Shown: positions 56,421 through 64,000 of the stretch, piece by piece
Position numbering within the stretch: the stretch's first letter is position 1
Layout of the letters: the number at the start of each line of letters is the position of its first letter
Assembly: GCA_036785325.1 (NCBI GenBank)
Contig: JAXIVH010000019.1
Coordinates: 2,010,125 to 2,074,124 of the forward strand
Reading direction: 5' to 3'
From: Urophycis tenuis
Taxonomy: Eukaryota > Chordata > Actinopteri > Gadiformes > Phycidae
Length of the DNA stretch: 64,000 nt
Made by a program: the position numbers and the translations under genes
Notes under the pieces: model-generated
Database searches by the model: none
The model's input: only the letters and a program-made list of their open reading frames with translations
Told to the model about the DNA's origin: nothing

Positions 56421-59400
56421 ATGTCAGGGTAGCCCATCCTGAGTTATTGATTACTTACCAATCATTTGCCCACAATCAAGCTATCAACACACACGTCCCA
56501 TGGGCCGTAGAGAACGCATGCCTGCATGTGCACATCTTTAATATTTGACAACGTTTAAATATACGAAAACTGATCTTTGGCGTTTTTCCTCCCATAGATC
56601 TCCCAACTTTGGTGGTTCGACCACCAGGGGGCGACGGGGCCCAAAGAAGTGTCAGCTGTCGGACGTGAAGCCCACCGAGCCCGGACAGAGCGGCTCGGTC
56701 ACCCTGGAGCACGTCAAAAGCAAGTAACACACGACAAGTTCAACCAGGCAGAATTTATTTCAGAACTTCATATTAGGGTATAAGGCCCAATACGTGATTC
56801 AGGGAAGACGTAGAGTTAGAACAGAGAATGCTGGTAAAAGAAAGCAGCCGGCCTGCAGGAAACAGATGTGCAGAGTGGCTTACAGGCCGGCATTAAGAGG
56901 CACAAAGCTGGTTCACCAAACTGTTCAGGCTATGAGGTCACTTTACATGTGTGTGGATTTCAAGGCCAACTGAATCTAAAATAAATGTTTTGAATTGAAT
57001 GAATTTGAATGAATTTTACACTTTGGATGAAACGGACCGCAATGCTTTTTACGTCATACCACGTGTGTCAAATCAGTCTCACATAAGTAATACAATTACT
57101 AAACCCTGAAAATGGGACACCAAAAGGCCCTGCTGTCAAAAGGGAGTGACTGACTGCAGGGAGGCAGAAGCTGGGCTGACTCAGCCAATCACGGCCTGCC
57201 AGTCACGCGCCGCCTGACTGGCGGGCGCCACCAGCCAGTCACGCGCTGCCTGCCAGTCAGTCGGCGCCTGCCAGTCACGCGCCGCCTGACTGGCGGGCGC
57301 CACCAGCCAGTCACGCGCTGCCTGCCAGCTCGGCGGCGCCTGCCAGTCACGCGCCGCCTGCCAGTCAGGCAGCCCCCTGCGTTGTTGTCAGGCCTGTCGT
57401 TGTTTTGGTTTCTCTCGAAGTGGACGGGCCGACACCGGTTGTCCACCTTGTCGCAGGCCAGAATCAGGTGCTTTGTCTCTCTGACGACATCGCACACTCC
57501 TCCTTCCTGGCACTCCACGGTGGTGAAGCTGAAGGGCTTGCGGCTGATGCACAGGTTTCCCTCGTAGCGCAGCCCTCCCCGGTCGCTGCACACATCCAAC
57601 ACCCGCTGCCGGTCGCGGTGGCGGAGGAAGGACTGCAAGGACCGCACCAGGTTGGCAGCATGGAGGTACTGGTTCCACTGGTTCTGGTCGAGGGTGGTGG
57701 GCGTGTCCCAGCGGACGTGCCGGTCGAGGAAGGTGTTAAACTTTACTATGTTGTTCTTGGTGCTGCACGGTTGTTCCTTAACGTTGCTTATGGCCACGGA
57801 GTGGTGCCACAAGCAGAGACACAGCAGGACCAGGGAGATGCAGCGCTGGGCCTCCATCACTCTGGTGACCTGCAAACACCCGCGGGGCCACATGGGTCTC
57901 TGACAGAGAAGGACAGCGCAGGCTGTGCCCCTCTCTGTCTCTCTGTCTCTGTTTCTCTCTCTCTACCTTTCTGTCTCTCACTTCGACCACTACTGGTACC
58001 ACCACTGGTACCACTACTGGTACCACTACTGGTACTACTGGTACCGCTACTGGTACCACGACTGGTACTACTACTGGTACTACTACTGGTACCACTACTG
58101 GTAATAATACTGGTACCATTACTGGTACCACTACTGGTAATACTTCTGGTACCACTACTGGTAATACTACTGGTAATACTACTGGTACTAGTACATTCAG
58201 TAAATTAATTCAATCTTTCAGCTTTGACAGTATTACAGGTTGGCTTCTAACTAACCTGTAATCTTTCCTAAGATACATCCTAAATTTCTCTCTGCTTCTT
58301 TAGGCAAAGCTGTTCAGCTTCAGATTCTGTCAGTTTTACATTTGAGTTTTTCACCAGTGTAGTTCAATACATTTGAGCCTTCTGATATTTTGTGGGAATT
58401 CCTTTCACTTTCATTTCCATTTCAATGCTACATTTTCAGCAAAGCTTTGAGATTTCCTTCAACTGTAAGCATTCACTAGACTGTCTGCACGAAAGGGAAT
58501 TTCAGCAACAGAAACCATCCAAATATTAAAACATTCAGCTCTTTACACAAATGATGGCAACATATTCAGCTTTTTTCTACCTTTTCTACCTTTAAAAATA
58601 TCACATTTAAAACAAAAACACTCACACTGTAACTCAAGGGGATGATTCAAACCCTCTTCTATCTACTCTAGAGTTCTGCTGCACTTCTGCTTTATTTAAA
58701 CTTTAAACGGGTAAGAAGCCTTTCACATTTTCAACATAGTTCTACTTTTTTTATTCTTTTAACATTTTTTAACAATGACAGTTTAAGTTTGATGCTACTT
58801 CCCCTCCTTTACTGAGTTTATAAGAGGTGTTTATTGCTTACCTCAGTGGGGCTCTCTGTTATCAGTTCTGCTCAACAATGACTTCACTTCACAGGCTCAG
58901 TCTCTGTCTCTTCCCCCTCCCTCTCTGAATCTCTCTCTCTTTCTCTCTCTCTCTCTGGTGCTCCAGGTTTATTTCATGTTGTTTTGTCGTCCTTACACTG
59001 TGATTAACGACACCTTTTTCCCTGCAAAAGTGTGTTTTTCAGGTTTCATTCAGCTGTCAGCAGTCACACGCCTTTTCTGGAGGAAATGCATTTCTTTCCT
59101 GGTCATGCACTGTGACCCGAACTCCATGAGCTGCATGGGAACAGATTTCCAAGTTACGACAGTAAATGTCTCACCTTTGTAATCATCGTTATCAACATTA
59201 GATTCGTCTTTTGGAGGCTTATAGAAACTCCATCAATGTAGATGTTTCGATTGATGTCAGCCCATAATAGTGATGAAAACAGACCAAACTCCAGCCAGGC
59301 CTGATCTTTACTCCTCAGCTCTGTGTGCTGTGTCTATGACATGGATATCTCAAAAGTGTTTCTGCTATGAAACACGTGGACGTCCTCGTGTCAGGGGTCC

Positions 59401-59584
59401 ACTCTGCAGCATCACAGTCCGCTGCTGCTGCGTGAGGATGCAGAGGGCCCAGGACAACAGCCTCCCAGCTGGACGTGCAGCAGCCATTTTGACATGCTTC
59501 TGTTTTCAGGGGTGGCTTTTGGGGTCCTGCGGAAGTGCCTCAGTCTACCCATCCCACGCTGCTTCCAGGATGTTTTACAGTAAG

Positions 59585-59679
<95 letters not shown>

Positions 59680-59747
59680 CTTGCTTGCCTGCTTGCTTGC
59701 AGTTGTCCATCGAGTCCGATGATGACATCCACTTTTGTCTGTTACCG
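56421..59747 (+). CDS. Gene X copy 4, 5' coding exons
   Basis: The leader exon ends 56271 (with the same 1-base deletion as copy 3), exon 2 is 56355 to 56428 (ATG 56421), exon 3 is 56598 to 56723, exon 4 is 59510 to 59579, exon 5 is 59703 to 59747. Splice sites are canonical and the phase-consistent frame is open through SDDDIHF. No L2 is in intron 2 and RNase copy 4 is in intron 3. It lacks downstream exons. Confidence 0.45.
57189..57857 (-). CDS. RNase A-superfamily-like secreted protein, copy 4, with long Arg-rich tail
   Basis: The product is 222 residues. It has a signal peptide (1 to about 22), a mature start like copy 1 (NVKEQPCSTKNNIVKF), His47, Arg72 (VRSLQSFL) at the Lys41 position, VLDVC, GNLC, FTTVEC, C-x6-C, KHLILAC and RPVHF with His146. 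After GGCLTG it continues for about 60 residues of repeats such as RRRVTGRRRRAGRQRVTGWW, with Trp pairs (GWWRPPVRRR twice). This makes a strongly cationic tail absent from typical RNases. The DNA under the tail is a GCCAGTCACGCGCCGCCTG-type repeat. The leader-exon donor is at about 58836. The coding frame is intact. Confidence 0.72.
   Translation of the reverse strand: MEAQRCISLVLLCLCLWHHSVAISNVKEQPCSTKNNIVKFNTFLDRHVRWDTPTTLDQNQWNQYLHAANLVRSLQSFLRHRDRQRVLDVCSDRGGLRYEGNLCISRKPFSFTTVECQEGGVCDVVRETKHLILACDKVDNRCRPVHFERNQNNDRPDNNAGGCLTGRRRVTGRRRRAGRQRVTGWWRPPVRRRVTGRRRLTGRQRVTGWWRPPVRRRVTGRP
57195..57366 (-). repeat. Tandem repeat coding the Arg-rich tail of RNase copy 4
   Basis: GC-rich units (tgccagtcacgcgccgcctg and variants with actggcgggcgccaccagcc) in two larger periods of about 80 bp. 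Copy 1 has a shorter version (6710 to 6750); copies 2 and 3 lack it. Confidence 0.85.
57985..58197. repeat. GGTACC-type minisatellite (unit 4)
   Basis: ACT/GGT/ACC units in the intron of RNase copy 4. It is similar to unit 1 at its right end, but shorter. Confidence 0.9.
59586..59690. repeat. AC microsatellite in gene X intron 4 (unit 4)
   Basis: An uninterrupted AC run of about 100 bp. Confidence 0.95.
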
Positions 59748-59847
59748 GTGAGTTCTCGGATGGCTGAAAAGCCCAATCCTGGATCTACAGGTTCTGTTGC
59801 AGGTGTGGCATGTATACATGGTGATGATGTTGCTGGAAGTCATGGGT

Positions 59848-60080
59848 AGGGTTGAGCACCGAAACCCGGTGCCAGTAGGGCACCGGTTCCGACATAAACG
59901 GTTGTAACGAGACCGAATAAGAATGCAAATTTAGGTGCGTCATTTCGGTTTGTGACTTTTTTTTAACACCCCATGGGGCTGCGGGCGGCGTCAACCTGCG
60001 TGACGTCAGTGCCGCTACGCTGCACACTTGTTGATCAGATCATCAGAACTGATAGCAGTGAGAGGATCATTGAAGCCAAA
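59848..60080 (+). mobile_element. hAT-like fragment at the unit 4/5 junction
   Basis: Same as at 9316 and 55353. Nearly identical to the unit 1/2 junction. Confidence 0.4.
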
Positions 60081-60202
60081 ATGTCAAATGTCAAATGTCT
60101 GTATGTATGGTGTATGTATGTATGTATTTTGAATGTCAATGAAATCTACCTTGGAGATTATTTCTGATATAGCATTTGAAGGTTGTTGTTGTTTTTTCTC
60201 AG

Positions 60203-60321
60203 GAAGCAGTTGTGACATCCAGCTGTTGGATTCTATTGATGTCCTGGACCAGAGATGGAAAGAAGCTGGCTTGGATTTCATAACTGCAAACACTCATCTT
60301 ATCACCCCCAAAAATGCTTAA
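60203..60321 (+). pseudogene. tpmt: Orphan terminal exon of tpmt-like gene (unit 5 start)
   Basis: Same exon as at 9671, with HV changed to QL (CDIQLLDSIDVLDQRWK). Stop TAA. No upstream tpmt exons in this unit. Confidence 0.75.
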
Positions 60322-60931
60322 AAAGCATTTAATGTTTTATTTCTTGAAATAGCAAGTTATCTCGATCTTTTATCTGCCTATATCCACGAACAATTTGGAC
60401 CAAGCATTGGATGTAATTTTTCTCATGTTTAACTTTACAGGAAAGTACTTGAATTTTGTGTGAGCTGAACTGAATAAATAATTATTGTCATAAACGCTGT
60501 TGTTATTTTATTTGTCTAAATCGGATATATTTAGTTGTGGTACAGAAATGAGATGTTTGCTCGCCATTGGCTGTTGCTAAGATACGTTGGTAAACAATCA
60601 AGTCAGGAGGAAGACATCTTGCGAAGGTCTAGTGACGGTCAGGTGTCACAACTCTGCTCTAAAACCAAACCTAGTCCGATGAAACGCACCTTTGTTACAC
60701 TTCAGTTGTCTTATACCGACGTGAATAGACCCTGTGTCGTGGGTGATCAAACCATTCAGGTGGAGCGGAGAAACGACACCAGGTAAGGTCGACACAGAAA
60801 CATAATTTAAGTGTTTGCTGTGTTATTTACACGCCTGTTTGTAATGTGTTCTGCTTTCTTTGCAGCGATTTAAAACGGTAAATGAGTTGAAGGAAAGACG
60901 CAACCCCGAAGTCGGTTTGCAGGACGTCAGC

Positions 60932-60939
60932 ATGTCAGG
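60932..60939 (+). CDS. Gene X copy 5, start codon exon only
   Basis: The leader exon ends at 60782 and exon 2 is 60866 to 60939 with its ATG at 60932. The L2 in intron 2 runs to the window edge, so exon 3 and the expected fifth RNase copy lie beyond 64000. Confidence 0.35.
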
Positions 60940-62520
60940 GTAGCCCATCATGAGTTATTGATTACTTACCAATCATTTGTCCACAATCAAGCTATCAACA
61001 CACACGTCCCATGGCCCGTAGAGAACGCAGGCCTGCATGTGCACATCTTTGGTCTCCCCCACCAAAATCACCTTCCGGAACATCAAGAACATCAACACCC
61101 AGGCTCTCACACAATGCATCAACTCCCTCCTCCCACCAGCCCCATTTTCCTCCCCCGACGACCTGGTCACCCACTACAACTCCAACCTCAAGAACCTCCT
61201 CGACACCTTGGCTCCATCAAAAACACGCTCCGTCTCCTTTTCACGCTCTGCCCCTTGGTTCACCCCTGCTCTCCGTTCCCTCAAAACCAAAACCTGCCAA
61301 TTTGAACGCCTCTCCAGAAAAACCGGTCTCACTATTCACAAAGATCTGCTCCACAATCATCTCCTCCTCTACAAAGACGCCCTCTCCTCAGCCAAAACCG
61401 CCTACTACACTTGACTCATAACATCTACTGCCAACCACACCAGGTCTCTGTTTTTCCTTGTCAATAAACTCACTCTCCCCCCGGACCCTCTGGCTTCCCT
61501 CCCCCTCTCTGACAACTTCTGCAACTCCCTACTGTCCTTCTTCAATATGAAAACCTCCAGGATCCACAATGAACTGTCCAACCCCTCTGCCACCAGCCCT
61601 TTACCAGCCCTTCCTGCCCTCACCTGGTCCCACCCCCTCTCCTCTTTCACATTCCCCTCCATCACCAAAGTCGCCTCCCTTATTTCCAAATCAAAACCTT
61701 CCACCTGCCACCTGGACCCCCTCCCCTCCCCCCTCGTCAAAGCCTGCCTCCCCTCCCTGGCTCCACTTATTACTACCATCATCCACTCCTCCCTCTCCTC
61801 TGGTATATTCCCCTCATCGTTGAAATCTGCAGCCATCTCCCCCATCCTCAGGAAACCCAGCGCTGACCCACAGGACTCCAATAACCTCCGATCCATCTCC
61901 TAACTCCCCTTCCTGTCCAAAATCCTGGAAAAAACTGTTGCATCACAGCTCCACTCCCATCTCTCCCATAACAATCTCTTTGAAAAGTTCCAATCCGGTT
62001 TCCGTCCCCACCACAGTACTGAAACAGCCCTCATCAAAATCACAAACGACCTCCTCCTTGCTGCTGACACCGGTTCCCTCTCAATCCTCATCCTCCTGGA
62101 CCTTACCGCTGCATTTGACACCATCTCCCACACCATCCTCCTGGACAGACTCACCACCATTGGCATTACTGGTACACCCCACCTCTGATTCACGTCCTAC
62201 CTCTCCGCCCGGTCACAGTTCATCAAAATCAGTTCCCACAGCTCCCGTCCATCCCCTGTCACTTCTGGCGTCCCCTAAGATTCTGTCCTTGGCCCCATCC
62301 TCTTCATCATCTACATCCTCCCCCTCGGTCAAATCTTCCGGAAACACAACATCCTCTTCCACTGCTACGCCGACGATACACAGCTCTACCTCTCCACCTC
62401 GCCCACCGTTCACTCACCCCCCACTTCCCTCCTCAACTGTCTGACTGATCTTACCGCATGGTTCACATCTAATCTCCTCCAACTCAACAGCAGCAAAACA
62501 GAAATCCTCCTGGTCGGAAC

Positions 62521-63320
62521 TAGGGATGCAAACAATTAATCGATTATCGATTAATTATCGATAAGAAATTACTCGATTAAAATAAATTACTTGCAATTAA
62601 TTGCGTTTTGAACCCGTAATTCCCTGCTAGTCCGTGTGAGGGCGCGCTTGACGCTAGACGTACTTGACGCACACGCGGGAACACAAGCGAAGCGACAACA
62701 ACAAACAAACGAGAAGCGGTACACTGACAGGATGAAGAGGGCAAGACGGAGTGCAGTTTGGAGTCACTTTAAGTTAATTAATGACGACAAAGACGCCAAA
62801 TGCACAATATGTGGAAGCATTTTAAGGTACAACAACTCCACAACTTCGCTGAATTACCACCTAAATATGTCACATGCAGCCATGCTACAAGCAGCGAGTG
62901 GTTCCTCTCAGCCTACAATCAATCAAGAGCTACGACAATCCAGTCCTGGTCTACTAATGTTATTGTGATATTGTCACATTTCCCAGTTTAAGGGGGATTA
63001 TAAATGCTGCTAATCGTCCACATGTGACACTGTATTTACTTTTCTGATATTGATGATTCTGATATTTTCTATTCAGAATATGTTTGATATTCTATCAAAA
63101 TCTTATTCCCTGCCCTCAAGTGAGCCCAGAATAAAACTTTGATTAAGGAATATGATTTGCATTTTTTCTTTATATCATAAGGAAGATAGCATTTTATGTC
63201 ATGTATACAGTAGGGAAATTCAGGTTCTCAGAAAAATTGCCGCTTATCAATTAATCGATCATCGATCGATAAGATGAAACAACTATCGATTAATGAATTA
63301 CTCGATAATTTGCATCCCTA
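62521..63320 (+). mobile_element. hAT-like transposon nested in the L2 (unit 5)
   Basis: 800 bp with the perfect 8-bp duplication GTCGGAAC on both sides and the same ends as the other two copies. Confidence 0.9.
62732..62968 (+). pseudogene. BED-zinc-finger fragment of a hAT transposase (unit 5)
   Basis: Same as the unit 2 copy with the CTIC pair intact. 78 residues, no catalytic domain. Confidence 0.7.
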
Positions 63321-64000
63321 GTCGGAACCAAACACACCCTGTCCACCTCCCATAACCTCACCCTCTCCATCAACAATACCTCAATCTCCCCTTCAGCACA
63401 GGTCAAGAGTCTCCTAGACTCCACCCTCTCCCTCCAGGCCCACATCAACTACATCACCAGATCCGCCTACTTCCACCTCCGCAATATCAACCGCCTACGC
63501 CCCTCCCTCACTCCCAGTTCAGCAGCCATCCTCATTCACTCCCTGGTGACATCCCGACTGGACTACTGCAACTCCCTCTTCTCCGGTCTCCCAGTCAAAA
63601 CCCTCCGTAAACTGCAACTTGTCCAGAATGCTGCAGCCCGGATCATCTCCAAAACCCCCACCTCCTGCCACATCACTCCTGTCCTCCACCGACTCCACTG
63701 GCTCCCCATCCGTCACCGCATCACCTTCAAAATACTTCTGCTCACCTTCAAAGCCCTGCACCACCTTGCCCCCCCCTACATCTCCGATCTCCTCCACATC
63801 CATGTCCCTCCCCGCTCCCTCCGCTCCTCCTCATCACTTTCACTATCCGTTCCTGCTGCCCACCTCGCATCATTCGGTCATCTCTCCTTCAGCTGTTCAG
63901 CCCCTCGCCTCTGGAACTCCCTCCCCCCCCACATCAGGAACATCCCCACCGCCACCCAATTCAAAACTGCCATAAAGACTCACCTCTTCACCCTGGCCTA

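Larger units (their letters stand above)
61051..64000 (+). mobile_element. CR1/L2-like LINE, 5'-truncated (unit 5, runs off the window)
   Basis: Same insertion site as units 1 and 2 and nearly identical to unit 2. It carries additional stops of its own (TAA at about 61902; cccctaag at about 62275). The hAT at 62521 to 63320 is nested in it. Coding reaches the TLA of the final TLAYPHL. Confidence 0.85.

Overview
This is eukaryotic, vertebrate DNA, most likely from a ray-finned fish. It has spliced exons with GT/AG junctions, long CA and CT microsatellites, and dense nested transposons of kinds common in teleosts: CR1/L2-like LINEs with ATT tails, RTE and jockey/I-like LINEs, a Copia LTR element, hAT and IS3EU-like DNA transposons, and a SINE tail. 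There are no operons, CRISPR arrays or bacterial signals. All calls come from reading the sequence; no database search was possible.

The backbone is a tandem array of a unit of about 4.5 kb (without insertions). Unit 1 runs from about 2.0 to 9.8 kb, unit 2 from 9.8 to 17.1 kb, unit 3 from 37.2 to 41.9 kb, unit 4 from 55.3 to 60.3 kb, and unit 5 from 60.3 kb to the window end. Each unit carries, in plus-strand order: (a) the last exon and 3' UTR of a thiopurine S-methyltransferase (tpmt)-like gene; (b) a CCAAT-box promoter and the first exons of an unidentified gene, here called gene X; (c) on the minus strand, inside an intron of gene X, a secreted RNase A-superfamily-like gene with a non-coding first exon, an intron holding a GGTACC-rich minisatellite, and a single coding exon; and (d) two further short gene X exons around a CA microsatellite. 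The four RNase-like copies keep a signal peptide. Three keep both catalytic-histidine equivalents. All four lack the CK-x-x-N-T-F signature, with Arg in the Lys41 position, and they differ in Arg-rich C-terminal tails. Copy 3 is a probable pseudogene with an in-frame 39-bp repeat expansion.

Mobile DNA fills the rest. Units 1, 2 and 5 share a 5'-truncated L2 insertion with an 800-bp hAT element nested in it; units 3 and 4 keep the empty site. Unit 2 also holds a 1.36-kb IS3EU-like transposon and is cut off by a hAT end at 17.13 kb. The 17.1 to 35.6 kb block holds a small unidentified gene (gene Z) with a solo LTR in one exon, several L2 copies in both orientations, and two head-to-tail copies of a LINE with an R2/HERO-like domain plan. 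Two upstream tpmt exons at 35.7 and 36.25 kb lead into unit 3. From 43.4 to 54.5 kb lies a young Copia element (LTRs differ at one position, 5-bp target duplication, half-tRNA initiator-Met primer site), broken by an RTE and a jockey/I-like LINE.

The most interesting content is the array itself: repeated birth of secreted RNase-like paralogues with altered active sites and tails, carried along with partial copies of two host genes, plus a nearly identical higher-order duplication about 50.5 kb apart (7.65 to 13.48 kb versus 58.19 to 64.0 kb).
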